Part shown: positions 24,566 to 32,721 of the stretch, piece after piece
Layout of the letters: every line of letters starts with the position of its first letter
Position numbering within the stretch: the stretch's first letter is position 1
Assembly: GCA_049515655.1 (NCBI GenBank)
Contig: JBEKTW010000007.1
Span: 77,230 to 141,229, forward strand
Direction of reading: 5' to 3'
Source of the DNA: JBEKTW01 sp049515655
GTDB lineage: Bacteria; Bacteroidota; Ignavibacteria; UBA10030; SZUA-254
Length of the DNA stretch: 64,000 bases
Notes under the pieces: model-generated
Seen by the model: only the letters and a program-made list of their open reading frames with translations
What the model was told of the DNA's origin: nothing
Databases searched by the model: none
Translations under genes and position numbers: made by a program

Positions 24566-25228
24566 CTAGCCGGTGACAACCGTCGTCGACCTGTGCCGGT
24601 CGATCCAGTATCCCCAGAGCACGAGCAACCATGCGAATGATGAGAAGTAAGCGAGGAACTTCGGGCTGGGCGGAGGCGGGCCGAAAATGTCTGCCAGATA
24701 TGTCGTGAGAAGAAAAATGATCAGCGCCCAGAACGCGACCGTCCCCGTTGCGTCTTTTGACCTTGTAGCCCAGAGGTAAATGAAAATTCCCGCCAGGAAG
24801 ATTCCCCCCTCGACGATAATTGTTCCCACCAGGGAGTTCCACAATCCGAAGCCAACGAGGGTAGTACCTCCGGGATACAGGGGAAGGTCGGCCCGGTGGG
24901 TGACGACATCAAGTATCCAGTGGCTGAAAACTGCGACCCAGAGCCACAGCGCGCCGGCCTTATCTTTGCGGACCCGGTAGTAAACGAAGGAGAACAGCGA
25001 TGCCCAGACCGCCGTCATGAGCAGGCTGTGGGAGAATGGATAATAAACGAACGCGAGAGGTGTGAAAACCGTATTACCGGGGTCGATCTCAACGCGCTCG
25101 ATTCCCAGGAGAAGAAAGACCGGCCAGAGCAGGTCAAGAAACGAGACAGCCATGAAATATGTCCCGAGCGAAGGTCGTGGCGCGATCTTCTTTGCGGCAA
25201 GTCCGACGGCGAAGTGACCGATGTACAT
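24566..25228 (-). CDS. Polytopic membrane protein, YdjM-like putative metal-dependent hydrolase
   Basis: 220 residues with six or so hydrophobic segments. Conserved polar residues resemble the YdjM/LexA-regulated membrane hydrolase group: MYIGHFAVGL at the N-terminus, SFLDLLWP (about 29-36), YYPFSHSLL (about 62-70) and FSHWILDVVTHR (about 101-112), giving His, Asp, His and His-x4-Asp in the order expected for membrane-embedded phospholipase-like metal sites. Cellular role unknown. It is transcribed alone, opposite to its neighbours, and its 3' end faces the inverted repeat element. Confidence 0.65.
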   Translation of the reverse strand: MYIGHFAVGLAAKKIAPRPSLGTYFMAVSFLDLLWPVFLLLGIERVEIDPGNTVFTPLAFVYYPFSHSLLMTAVWASLFSFVYYRVRKDKAGALWLWVAVFSHWILDVVTHRADLPLYPGGTTLVGFGLWNSLVGTIIVEGGIFLAGIFIYLWATRSKDATGTVAFWALIIFLLTTYLADIFGPPPPSPKFLAYFSSFAWLLVLWGYWIDRHRSTTVVTG

Positions 25229-25362
25229 TCTACGTCCTCATATTATGATGGAATGGTATCGCCTCAAAGTTAAAGAAAGTTCGTTCGCCAGTCAAACGTC
25301 GCGGCCATCCGAAAGGTTGGCGGTTCGTCAATTCCGGTTTGTGTGCTGTGTCCTCCCTTGCT

Positions 25363-25428
25363 CATTTCAGCGTCCTCGCTGAAATGTCCTGAGCGTGGCT
25401 GTACATCCGACCGCGAGGACGCGGTCGG
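25363..25428. repeat. Pair of tetraloop palindromes (BIME-like)
   Basis: 25363-25386 is a perfect 10-bp stem with TCCT loop; 25407-25428 is a perfect 9-bp stem with AGGA loop. The two loops and adjacent stem bases (GCGTCCTCGC and GCGAGGACGC) are reverse complements of each other. Nothing else is seen in 25229-25569 except the hutH leader. Confidence 0.65.
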
Positions 25429-25569
25429 GAGCAAGGCCGCGACTTCGAACTGAGGCATTACCGAAAGGTTGAGAATCTTCCAAAGAATTCCTACATTGAT
25501 GAGATTCTCGAAGCCTTGCTGTTCTTTCGTCAAATGGTCTCATTTTCCTACTGAATAAAGGGTTGTACC

Positions 25570-27093
25570 ATGGCAATTGTACTGGATGGTTCGGGATTGA
25601 CTGTCGAGAAGCTTGTCCGTATCGCGCGCGGGGGTGAAAAAGTCGAGCTTCATCCCGATGCTGTTGAGAGAATTAAGAAATGTCGTGCGATGCTGGAAGA
25701 GAAAGTCCTGGCACATGAAATAATGTACGGTGTCAACACCGGAATCGGAGAGCTCTCGGAGGTTGTGCTGACGGACGAGCAGGTCGGACAATTCCAGAGA
25801 TACCTTATTTACAATCATGCTGCCGGCATCGGCGACCCCGCGCCGGCTGAATACGTGCGCGGCGCAATGGCTGGGAGAATCAACGTCCACGCGCTGGGGC
25901 GGTCCGGATGTCGGCCGGAGATAACGCTCACGCTCGTTGAGATGCTGAACAAGGGCGTTACACCGTTCGTTTGCCAGAAAGGTTCCGTGGGTGCAAGCGG
26001 CGACCTTGCGCCGATGTCGCAGATCGCGCTCCTCATGATGGGGGAGGGAGAAGCGTACTATCGGGGTGAATTGCTGCCCGGTAATGTCGCCCTCGAGCGG
26101 GCGGGCATTCCGATTCCCGGCCTTCGTGCAAGAGACGGACTGGCGACCATCAACGGCTCCAACCTCCTGACGGCGATGAGCGCGATTCACCTCTACGACA
26201 TCAACCGATGGCTCAAGCAGGCAGAGATCGCATGCGCGATGTCACTCGAGGCGCTGTTTGCGAATCTGAAACCCTATGACACCCGCCTGCATGAGCTCCG
26301 CGGATTCCCGGGAGCCGTTCGCAGTGCGAAGGCGATCATGGCGTGCATTAAAGGAAGCGACCTTCTCTCGGGCAAAATAAAAACGAAGGTGCAGGACGCC
26401 TATTCCATGCGATCGTCACCGCAGGTCATCGGCACTGCGCATGATGCCGTCGCTTACGCAAAGAAACAGGTGGAAACGGAACTCAATGGAGTTGCCGATA
26501 ACCCTATCTTCCTTTGCGAGAGTAAGCTCACCCTCACCGGAGCGAACTTCCAGGGTTCTCCAGTCTCTCTGCCGATGGATATGGTTGGAGCCGCGGTGAC
26601 CATGGTCAGTGTCCTCTCCGAGCGGAGATTGAACAGACTTCTCAATCCGGCATTGAGCGTCGGATTGCCGGCGTTCCTCACGAAAGGCGCCGGCATGTTC
26701 TCGGGGCTCATGCTGAGCCAGTATACCGCCGACATGCTCATCGTTGAGCAACGATTGCTTTCCAGTCCCGCTTCCGTCGGTTCGATTCCCGCCGCGGCGG
26801 ACCAGGAGGATTTTGTTTCGATGGGAATGAACACGGCAATCAAGAACGGGCAGATCATCGACAACGCGTACGGCGTATTGGGCATTGAGTGTATCGCGGC
26901 TGCCCAAGCACTCGACTTCCGGCAGTTTACTCCTGGAGCGGGAGTGCGGAAGGCAAAGGAGGTCATCAGAAAACACGTCAAGCATCTCGATGAAGATCGA
27001 CCGCTGTACCCCGACCATACGAAAATCAAAGAAGTAGTCAAGTCATGCGAGATCCTTGAGGAGGTCGAGACGGCAGTGGGAAGTTTGGGATGA
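25570..27093 (+). CDS. hutH: Histidine ammonia-lyase family (MIO-cofactor) enzyme
   Basis: 507 residues, full length. The MIO prosthetic group forms from the Ala-Ser-Gly in GSVGASGDLAPMS (about 139-151). Other active-site elements: YGVNTGIGELS (about 53), YNHAAGIGDP (about 82-91, with the His that marks histidine-type enzymes), INGSNLL (about 195), QDAYSMRSSPQVIG (about 277-290) and AADQEDFVSMGMN. Ammonia-lyases of this family convert histidine to urocanate. Two points leave room for a related aromatic lyase or 2,3-aminomutase: the usual Ser before the selectivity His is Asn, and the usual QEDHVSM is QEDFVSM. No hutU, hutI or hutG lies nearby. Confidence 0.8.
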   Translation: MAIVLDGSGLTVEKLVRIARGGEKVELHPDAVERIKKCRAMLEEKVLAHEIMYGVNTGIGELSEVVLTDEQVGQFQRYLIYNHAAGIGDPAPAEYVRGAMAGRINVHALGRSGCRPEITLTLVEMLNKGVTPFVCQKGSVGASGDLAPMSQIALLMMGEGEAYYRGELLPGNVALERAGIPIPGLRARDGLATINGSNLLTAMSAIHLYDINRWLKQAEIACAMSLEALFANLKPYDTRLHELRGFPGAVRSAKAIMACIKGSDLLSGKIKTKVQDAYSMRSSPQVIGTAHDAVAYAKKQVETELNGVADNPIFLCESKLTLTGANFQGSPVSLPMDMVGAAVTMVSVLSERRLNRLLNPALSVGLPAFLTKGAGMFSGLMLSQYTADMLIVEQRLLSSPASVGSIPAAADQEDFVSMGMNTAIKNGQIIDNAYGVLGIECIAAAQALDFRQFTPGAGVRKAKEVIRKHVKHLDEDRPLYPDHTKIKEVVKSCEILEEVETAVGSLG

Positions 27094-27123
27094 GTGTCGA
27101 GGTACCCGCTTCTGTAAAATGAA

Positions 27124-27158
27124 AAACCCTGTCCCGAATTCTACCATGGACAGGGTTT
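27124..27158. terminator. Strong hairpin, probable bidirectional terminator
   Basis: A perfect 11-bp stem (AAACCCTGTCC with GGACAGGGTTT) and a 13-nt loop, 30 bp after the hutH stop and just past the 3' end of the opposing small-gene remnant. The stem ends in TTT on one strand and is preceded by AAA on the other, so it could act in both directions. Confidence 0.6.
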
Positions 27159-27190
27159 GTTGAGAAAACTGTACAATATCTGAAACCGCG

Positions 27191-27428
27191 CTAGTCTTTC
27201 TTCAATGGCGGTCAGCTCTTTTTCGTCGTGGCTGCGGCACATGAATCCACATTCGGGAGCTCATGAGACGGACCTCAGCGGACCCAAGGCCATTTCGACT
27301 TTCTTCATCGACTCTTCCTTTGATTCCTTCTTCATCCCTTGTTTCGCCGCCTCCTGTGCGAGCGCGAACGTGGAGAGGGTCAGGAATAGAACAGTTGCGA
27401 GCAATGTCGCAAACAAACGTTGCACCAT
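27191..27428 (-). pseudogene. Small secreted DUF1059-like gene interrupted by an in-frame TGA
   Basis: From the ATG at 27428 the minus strand encodes a clear signal peptide (LLATVLFLTLSTFALAQ), a Lys/Met/Glu-rich stretch (KQGMKKESKEESMKKVEM) and GPLRSVS, then TGA at 27261-27263. The same frame continues APECGFMCRSHDEKELTAI, which looks like the Cys-containing DUF1059-type domain expected next, with the TGA where a Cys would stand (SVS-C-APECGF). After that the similarity is lost; a one-base shift gives KKD and a stop at 27191. The likeliest reading is a decaying gene; if translation ends at the TGA, a 55-residue secreted peptide results. The rest of 27429-27687 has no gene. Confidence 0.5.
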
Positions 27429-27687
27429 AAGATAACTTTTCTTGATGTGAAATTGTTATTGTGGAATGCAGACCGACTTACCATTATTGGTAAGAATGTC
27501 AACCGATAGCGTCTCCTTTTCTGGACATCATATTCGATTAAAGACATGTGAGCCTGATGTGTGTGCTGAAAAGGGCCAAAGCCAGCAAATATGACTTAAT
27601 TTCAGTATCTTATAATGGTCGTATAAGGTGTATGGCATGGCACTTTTATTGTATAAGATTGTGTAGGCAGCTAATGGGGATACTAAA

Positions 27688-28539
27688 ATGAAGAACTCAA
27701 TGCGTTACCGATACCTGAAATTCCTGGCCATGGCACTTTTGACGACTGCCATTTTCAGCGCGAAGGCGAATGCACAGGATGCATTCTCACCGGAATTGAC
27801 GTTGACCCTGCTTCGCGGCACGTGGGAAGCTCACACGTTTTATGACAAATGGACATTGGTTTTCGACTGTGACCACAACATGTTCTTTGACCGCGAGCCG
27901 GTGCCGTACACTCTGCTACCCGGTGTCATTCGCATACGGGATACCAAAGAGGAATCGGATTATCCGTACAAGCTGGATGGCAACAGTCTCACGCTGACAT
28001 TGAAGAATGGTTCCGAACGGACGTACCGGAGAACCGACCCGGGCGACGCGGAGCAAACGGCGCACGGGATCTTCTATCTCTCCGGTAATGCTCAATCGGC
28101 GAGGGCAAGTATCTCCTTCGATGGAGACCATTCATTCGTCATTTACGATCCTTCCGCCGCTAACAGCGTGAAGAACACTAATGGTATTTATCGTGTGGAA
28201 GGAGATGTGGTTGTCCTGATATTTGATGATAGCACAAACTATGATGCTAAAATTCGCTTCCATGACGAAGACGGCTCCATTGCAGGCATCATGTACGACG
28301 ACCAATTGTTTGAAACCGAGATGCCGGTGCAGACCCGGTCTGTTTCAGGATCGTATACTCCGACATTCGATCCGGGTGGCTATAATCCCCCACCTCCACC
28401 ATATTTCCCGCCGCCGGCTGCGCCGACGTACCTTCCAACGGGTGGGGCAATGCCTGCTGCGAGCTCCGACAAAAAGACAGACAATAAGCCGCGCGATTTT
28501 GGGAGCACACGGGGGAACCCCGGCGGTCGACAGCACTGA
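27688..28539 (+). CDS. Secreted protein of unknown function with Pro-rich C-terminus
   Basis: 283 residues. Signal peptide to about 29 (KANAQ). Two similar beta-rich halves follow: about 38-110 (LRGTWEAHTFYDKWTLVFDC ... LDGNSLTLTLKNGSERTYRR) and about 120-205 (GIFYLSGNAQSARASISFDG ... GDVVVLIFDDSTNYDAKIRF), each like a small lipocalin-like/DUF5640-type sandwich comparing a value to a default. The C-terminal 60 residues are Pro/Gly/Tyr-rich (PPPPPYFPPPAAPTYLP) and end in a basic tail. I do not recognise a named family. It precedes the second FKBP gene by 77 bp on the same strand. Confidence 0.6.
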   Translation: MKNSMRYRYLKFLAMALLTTAIFSAKANAQDAFSPELTLTLLRGTWEAHTFYDKWTLVFDCDHNMFFDREPVPYTLLPGVIRIRDTKEESDYPYKLDGNSLTLTLKNGSERTYRRTDPGDAEQTAHGIFYLSGNAQSARASISFDGDHSFVIYDPSAANSVKNTNGIYRVEGDVVVLIFDDSTNYDAKIRFHDEDGSIAGIMYDDQLFETEMPVQTRSVSGSYTPTFDPGGYNPPPPPYFPPPAAPTYLPTGGAMPAASSDKKTDNKPRDFGSTRGNPGGRQH

Positions 28540-28616
28540 GCATGTCCAGCCCATTCGATTGGCGAAGATAGGTGATCCTCTTCTACCACGATGAATATTC
28601 CTGAAAGGATTTTCGG

Positions 28617-29303
28617 ATGAAGTACATTGCGTGTGTAGTGTTCGCCCTTGCGTTACTTGGTTGCCAGGGGACAAAAGAAGACAAGGTGAAGCTGGAAAGC
28701 CACAAAGACAGTTTGAGCTATGCAGTCGGACTCGACATCGGGACGTGGCTGAAAGGCCAGTCACTCGATGTCAATTCCGAGATCGTTACCCGTGCCCTGA
28801 GGGACAAGTACTCCGGCAGCCAGACTGCAATCACAGATTCTGCATCCCGTCTTTTGACGGATGCGCTTCGGAGCGAAAGAAGGGCGAAACATGATGTTGA
28901 GCTGAAGGCGCAGGCAGAGAAAAACAAAAAGGAGGCAGATGTCTTTCTTGCCGAGAATAAGAAAAAACCGGGTGTCGTGACGCTCCCGAGCGGCCTGCAG
29001 TACAAGGTTCTCACGATGGGAACCGGCAGGAAACCGAAGGCATTTGAAAAAGTTGAAGTTAACTACCGTGGAACGTTCATTGATGGATCTGAATTCGAGA
29101 ATTCCTCCAAACTTGCGCCGGCGACGTTTTCGCTGAGCGGCGTCATCCGTGGATGGAAGGATGCGCTCCAACTGATGCCGGTCGGGTCGAAATGGGTGCT
29201 GTATGTCCCCCCGGACCTCGCATACGGTGAGATCGGGTCGGGAAACGTCATCCCTCCGAATGCGCTGTTGATTTTTGAATTGGAATTGCTGGAGGTCAAG
29301 TAA
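28617..29303 (+). CDS. FKBP-type peptidyl-prolyl isomerase lipoprotein, paralogue
   Basis: 228 residues with the same plan as the product of 11112-11780: lipobox LLGC (Cys about 16), N-terminal dimerisation helices (SLSYAVGLDIGTWLKGQ), a long Lys/Glu-rich helix, and an FKBP domain beginning LPSGLQYKVLTMGTG and ending GNVIPPNALLIFELELLEVK. Active-site residues (GWKDALQLMPVGSKWVLY, PPDLAYGE) are kept. The two proteins share most of the FKBP domain but differ in the dimerisation part, so they may have different clients. Ends convergently with the T9SS gene. Confidence 0.92.
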   Translation: MKYIACVVFALALLGCQGTKEDKVKLESHKDSLSYAVGLDIGTWLKGQSLDVNSEIVTRALRDKYSGSQTAITDSASRLLTDALRSERRAKHDVELKAQAEKNKKEADVFLAENKKKPGVVTLPSGLQYKVLTMGTGRKPKAFEKVEVNYRGTFIDGSEFENSSKLAPATFSLSGVIRGWKDALQLMPVGSKWVLYVPPDLAYGEIGSGNVIPPNALLIFELELLEVK

Positions 29304-29390
29304 ACCTATCCTCAAGGCAATACGTTAACTTGAAGCTCTCAGGAGCCCCTCCCAGGTGTCCAGTGAGCGAGTTGTCGTGGAGCGCACGAC

Positions 29391-30278
29391 TTACTTCAGC
29401 AAAACCAATTTCCTCACGGATGAATACGCTTGTGCTCGAAGTATGGCAAAATATATCCCGCTTGGAAAGCCCGCGGCATTCCACATTGCCTGGTACGATC
29501 CCGCTTGTTGTTCCTTGTCTACCAGAACTGTAACGTCTCTTCCGAGCACATCGATGACTTTCAACGTAACGAAACTCTTTGCCGGGATTTGATATCCGAT
29601 AACGGTAGATGGATTAAACGGGTTCGGATAGTTATGAAGCATATCATATGAATCCGTTACGAATTTTCTCGCCGGTGATCCCACCGATGTTACGAGCATG
29701 TATGAAGCCAAACGAAAATCAATCAAGCCGGCGAAACTCTCCATCCACCGCCTTACCTCCCCGACACCTTTTGCAAACCATGAGCCATTCATACCTCCAT
29801 CCATGCAACCTGGTTGGTGTTCAAAAACGTAACAATTGGTAAATGTACCTGCGGGTGTGATGACAGTATCGGTTTTGCTCGTAAGTTTGATTTTTACCCC
29901 ATAGGTGCAAGAATATTGGGATGGCAATTCCCAACTGTCCCCAACGTTGGCGCCGAAATTGTATAGCAAGCTTTCAGTACCGTCGGTAGTATCTTCAAGC
30001 ACATAAACGCTATCGTTCGATTTCCGCAACCAATCTCTCGATAGTTCCCCGATCGATAAAGCGTAATATAACTGTCCATGAATCCGGGCGGTATCGCTAA
30101 TTCTCTCCGTATCTGATGAAGATTGGCTGACATACCTCCACTCATTACCGACTCGTATAGGGAAGTATGAAGAGTCATTCCCCCGGAGCTGTCCTTCGGA
30201 TTGTTGGAAAGGATACAGGAAGATCATCAGGCAAATGACGCCTGCGATTCTGAGTGAAAGGGTATGGTTCTTCTTCAT
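29391..30278 (-). CDS. Small secreted protein with Type IX sorting domain
   Basis: 295 residues from the ATG at 30278, preceded by GGAGG; the frame 12 codons longer has no ribosome site. Signal peptide to about 30. A beta-rich domain follows (YFPIRVGNEWRYVSQSSSD, then LYNFGANVGDSWELPSQYSC, VITPAGTFTNCYVFEHQPGC), of the kind found in many Ignavibacteria secreted proteins that begin F-P-L-x-x-GN-W. The C-terminal 80 residues are a por/T9SS type A sorting domain (NYPNPFNPSTVIGYQIP, VLGRDVTVLVDKEQQAG, GIYFAILRA ... KLVLLK). It should be exported across the outer membrane by T9SS and anchored or released. Ligand unknown. Confidence 0.85.
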   Translation of the reverse strand: MKKNHTLSLRIAGVICLMIFLYPFQQSEGQLRGNDSSYFPIRVGNEWRYVSQSSSDTERISDTARIHGQLYYALSIGELSRDWLRKSNDSVYVLEDTTDGTESLLYNFGANVGDSWELPSQYSCTYGVKIKLTSKTDTVITPAGTFTNCYVFEHQPGCMDGGMNGSWFAKGVGEVRRWMESFAGLIDFRLASYMLVTSVGSPARKFVTDSYDMLHNYPNPFNPSTVIGYQIPAKSFVTLKVIDVLGRDVTVLVDKEQQAGSYQAMWNAAGFPSGIYFAILRAQAYSSVRKLVLLK

Positions 30279-30367
30279 GCTTATCCTCCATGGATTGCCT
30301 GTGCTCATGTTCACGTTTCATACCCTTAAAGAAGGATCAGAACCCATGCCGACCCATGTCACTATTC

Positions 30368-30396
30368 TATGTAAGAATTTTCTGAATAATTGTCAA
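30368..30396 (-). promoter_or_regulatory. Candidate promoter of the T9SS-sorted protein gene
   Basis: On the minus strand, consensus TTGACA and TACATA are separated by 17 nt, about 90 bp before the ATG. It is divergent from the spmA promoter. Confidence 0.6.
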
Positions 30397-30464
30397 TGTC
30401 GTTGGGCCCTTTCCATTGAGAAATCCTCAATCCAGGATCCCTTTGGCCGATTTCTTCATTTTTT

Positions 30465-30493
30465 TTGACATCTCGCCTAGAAACTACTATATT
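30465..30493 (+). promoter_or_regulatory. Candidate sigma70-type promoter of spmA
   Basis: TTGACA and TATATT are separated by exactly 17 nt, the closest match to the sigma70 consensus in the window; a start near 30500 leaves a leader of about 70 nt. Confidence 0.65.
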
Positions 30494-30571
30494 GGTGTCA
30501 TTCCTTTTACTTCCGGCTATCAATAGAGTGGAATGTAGTTGATTGGTCGATTCTGAATTTAAAAACCGCCT

Positions 30572-31570
30572 ATGTTAAACTACATTTGGCTTGCCCTGAT
30601 TGTCATCGGGATCTCTGTTGCCTTCTTCGGAGATGTGCACGATATCTCGACGAATAAGTACCACAATGGAGAAGAATTTCCCGGGAGCATTGATTTCCGG
30701 GGCGCTCCCATACCTTTCCTTGAAAAATCAAACAAGTATACCTGCTATCTTTCGGCAACTTCGGAACACCTTGGAACACAACAACCGTTTGAATCGAATC
30801 GGGAATACGTTCTGAAAGCAGAGCTCCTGCCGAATCTGGCGGACGGCGGGGTCCTCCACATTTTTGCCGACGACTCTTTCCCGGCACTGTGGAGAGAGAT
30901 CATGAAAGGACAGGGCAGCACAGAGTATCTTACGGCGACTGCCCGCTGGGATTCCATCGACCATCGTGGGACTAAACTCCCCGTGCAGTTCCGGCTAGAC
31001 CCGGCTAAGTTCCTGCGGCTTAACTCGGTCGTCAATGACGGCGTCGTTAAATCGGCAAAGACCGCGGTCGAGCTTTGCATCGGACTCATCGGCATCATGG
31101 CGCTGTGGCTCGGCATCATGAGGATCGCGGAGCAATCCGGACTCATGGCGAAGATAGCTGGCGCGCTCAAACCTGTCATGAGACGATTATTCCCCGATGT
31201 GCCTCCGGAGCATCCGGCAATGGGCGCGATGATCATGAATATTTCCGCGAACATGCTCGGTCTTTCCAACGCTGCAACACCGTTCGGTCTGAAAGCGATG
31301 GAAGAGCTCAACAAACTCAATGCAAAAGCAGGCACAGCGACCGATGCGATGTGCACGTTTCTCGTCATTAACACGAGCAATGTGCAGCTTGTCCCCACAA
31401 CGGTCATTGCAATCCGCGCGGCGGCAGGCTCGGCGAACCCGGCGGAAATCCTGGGCCCGGTTTTGGTTGCGACCTTTGTGTCGCTCGTTGTTGGAGTGAC
31501 AACGGCCAAGCTCCTGGCGAAGTTGCCTGTTTACAGGCGGCAGATTGAAAGGACAAAGAATGAGCAATGA
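30572..31570 (+). CDS. spmA: SpmA-like nucleoside-recognition (Gate) domain membrane protein
   Basis: 332 residues. An N-terminal transmembrane helix is followed by a periplasmic insert (about 30-150, absent from Bacillus SpmA), then the Gate domain: GIMALWLGIMRIAEQSGLM (about 173-191), FPDVPPEHPAMGAMIMNISANMLGLSNAATPFG (in pieces, about 210-242) and a final helix pair. SpmA and SpmB act together in spore dehydration in Bacillus; in non-sporulating bacteria the pair is of unknown transport function. The partner spmB is 496 bp downstream, separated by an inserted four-helix-bundle gene. The stop codon overlaps the left arm of that cassette. Confidence 0.85.
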   Translation: MLNYIWLALIVIGISVAFFGDVHDISTNKYHNGEEFPGSIDFRGAPIPFLEKSNKYTCYLSATSEHLGTQQPFESNREYVLKAELLPNLADGGVLHIFADDSFPALWREIMKGQGSTEYLTATARWDSIDHRGTKLPVQFRLDPAKFLRLNSVVNDGVVKSAKTAVELCIGLIGIMALWLGIMRIAEQSGLMAKIAGALKPVMRRLFPDVPPEHPAMGAMIMNISANMLGLSNAATPFGLKAMEELNKLNAKAGTATDAMCTFLVINTSNVQLVPTTVIAIRAAAGSANPAEILGPVLVATFVSLVVGVTTAKLLAKLPVYRRQIERTKNEQ

Positions 31571-32073
31571 GCGTGGAGCCGTGAGATGTGTGCTAGAACT
31601 GGAGAAAGCCGCGGTAGGCATAAAGACAGGCGGCTATATACGAACAAAACAAACGAATCATCGGGGGGTCCTATGTTCAGATTTGAGAACCTTGAAATTT
31701 GGAAAAGATCAATCGAGATAACGGATAAAATGTTTGATCTGGCAGATCGACTCGAAGAGATGAAAAGATTTAGGTTTGCGGAACAGCTCCGGGGAACTGC
31801 GTTGTCAATCACCAACAACATTTCCGAGGGTTCGGGAAGTTCTTCGAGACGTGAATTTCGTCAATTCTTGAATTATTCCCACAGATCAGTTTTTGAAACT
31901 GCCAACATCCTGATCGTTTGCCATCGGCGTAAGTACATCGGCGACAAGGAGCGGGACGATCAGCTACAGCAACTCGAAGAAATTAGCAAAATGGTTACCG
32001 GCTTCTCAAAATCACTTTAGTCTTTGTACCGATACTCAACGCCCATAACTCAAAGCTCATAGCTCCATGCTCA
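31568..32073. mobile_element. IVS-like cassette: four-helix-bundle gene in inverted arms between spmA and spmB
   Basis: Left arm 31568-31585 (TGAGCGTGGAGCCGTGAG) and right arm 32056-32073 (CTCATAGCTCCATGCTCA) are complementary at 15 of 18 positions, 17 of 18 if G-U pairs in RNA are counted. The left arm starts on the spmA stop codon and the right arm contains the spmB ATG. The element is 506 bp and encloses one S23-type gene. I infer an inserted element resembling a 23S rRNA intervening sequence; no transposase is present. Confidence 0.55.
31673..32020 (+). CDS. Four-helix bundle protein (S23 / 23S rRNA intervening-sequence family), copy 1
   Basis: 115 residues from the ATG at 31673 (GGGGGG upstream). 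FRFENLEIWKRSIEITDKMF at the N-terminus, then FAEQLRGTALSITNNISEGSG and FRQFLNYSHRSVFETANIL, are the family's signature helices. Relatives are encoded in intervening sequences of 23S rRNA and as stand-alone genes; bAvd of diversity-generating retroelements has the same fold and binds nucleic acid. Function of stand-alone copies is unknown. It sits alone between spmA and spmB, which are normally adjacent, inside inverted arms. Confidence 0.9.
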   Translation: MFRFENLEIWKRSIEITDKMFDLADRLEEMKRFRFAEQLRGTALSITNNISEGSGSSSRREFRQFLNYSHRSVFETANILIVCHRRKYIGDKERDDQLQQLEEISKMVTGFSKSL

Positions 32074-32600
32074 ACGTCATCGAGATACTTTCCATCCTTG
32101 CCATTCCCGCGATCATACTTTTCGTGGTTCTCTATGGAGCGGCGAGGAAGGTTAGAATCTACGAGGCGTTCGTCGAAGGCGCGAAGGAAGGCTTCAATGT
32201 GGGTGTGCGCATCATCCCGTATCTGGTTGCCATGCTCATTGCAATCGGAATTTTCCGTGCAGGCGGAGCGATGGAAATACTCTCGTCAATTCTATCGCCT
32301 ATTACCCGCCTCATCGGCATGCCTGCCGAGGCGATGCCGATGGCGCTCATCAGGCCGCTCTCGGGAAGCGGGGCTCTCGGTGTGATGTCGGAAACCATCA
32401 AGACAAACGGACCCGATTCGCTCATTGGGAGGATGGTCTCGGTGATGATGGGGAGCAGCGAAACGACGTTTTACGTCCTCGCAGTGTACTTTGGCGCGGC
32501 AAGTATTACAAGAACGCGCCAGGCAGTCCCCGCCGGGATCGTCGCCGACGTTGTTGCCGTTCTCATGTCGGTTTGGCTGGTGAATTTGATTTTTCACTAA
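32067..32600 (+). CDS. spmB: SpmB-like nucleoside-recognition (Gate) domain membrane protein
   Basis: 177 residues, the usual length of SpmB. Helices and loops of the Gate domain are clear: FVEGAKEGFNVGVRIIPYLVAMLIAI (in pieces, about 35-60), AMPMALIRPLSGSGALGVM (about 92-110) and MMGSSETTFYVLAVYFGA (about 126-143). It pairs with SpmA. Its ATG lies inside the right arm of the inserted cassette (GCTCCATGCTC), so the insertion may have replaced its native ribosome site; none is visible immediately upstream. Confidence 0.87.
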   Translation: MLNVIEILSILAIPAIILFVVLYGAARKVRIYEAFVEGAKEGFNVGVRIIPYLVAMLIAIGIFRAGGAMEILSSILSPITRLIGMPAEAMPMALIRPLSGSGALGVMSETIKTNGPDSLIGRMVSVMMGSSETTFYVLAVYFGAASITRTRQAVPAGIVADVVAVLMSVWLVNLIFH

Positions 32601-32606
32601 TCCTTG

Positions 32607-32635
32607 CTTGATTTTTAGGCCGCTCTTGCCTATAT
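32607..32635 (+). promoter_or_regulatory. Candidate sigma70-type promoter of the proline dehydrogenase gene
   Basis: TTGATT and TATATT are separated by 17 nt, just after the spmB stop and about 85 bp before the putative ATG. Confidence 0.55.
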
Positions 32636-32721
32636 TCAGCAGACCTATTGTGATCACTGATGACCATTCGAATTCATACAATGACTCTTCACTCTGAAGT
32701 ACATTCCTTTCCCCTTTGAAC

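Noticed and set aside
31586..31672. Longer start for the first S23 gene.
   Set aside because: The added residues are low-quality and include the cassette arm region; family proteins begin at the F-x-F-E-N-L-E-I-W segment.
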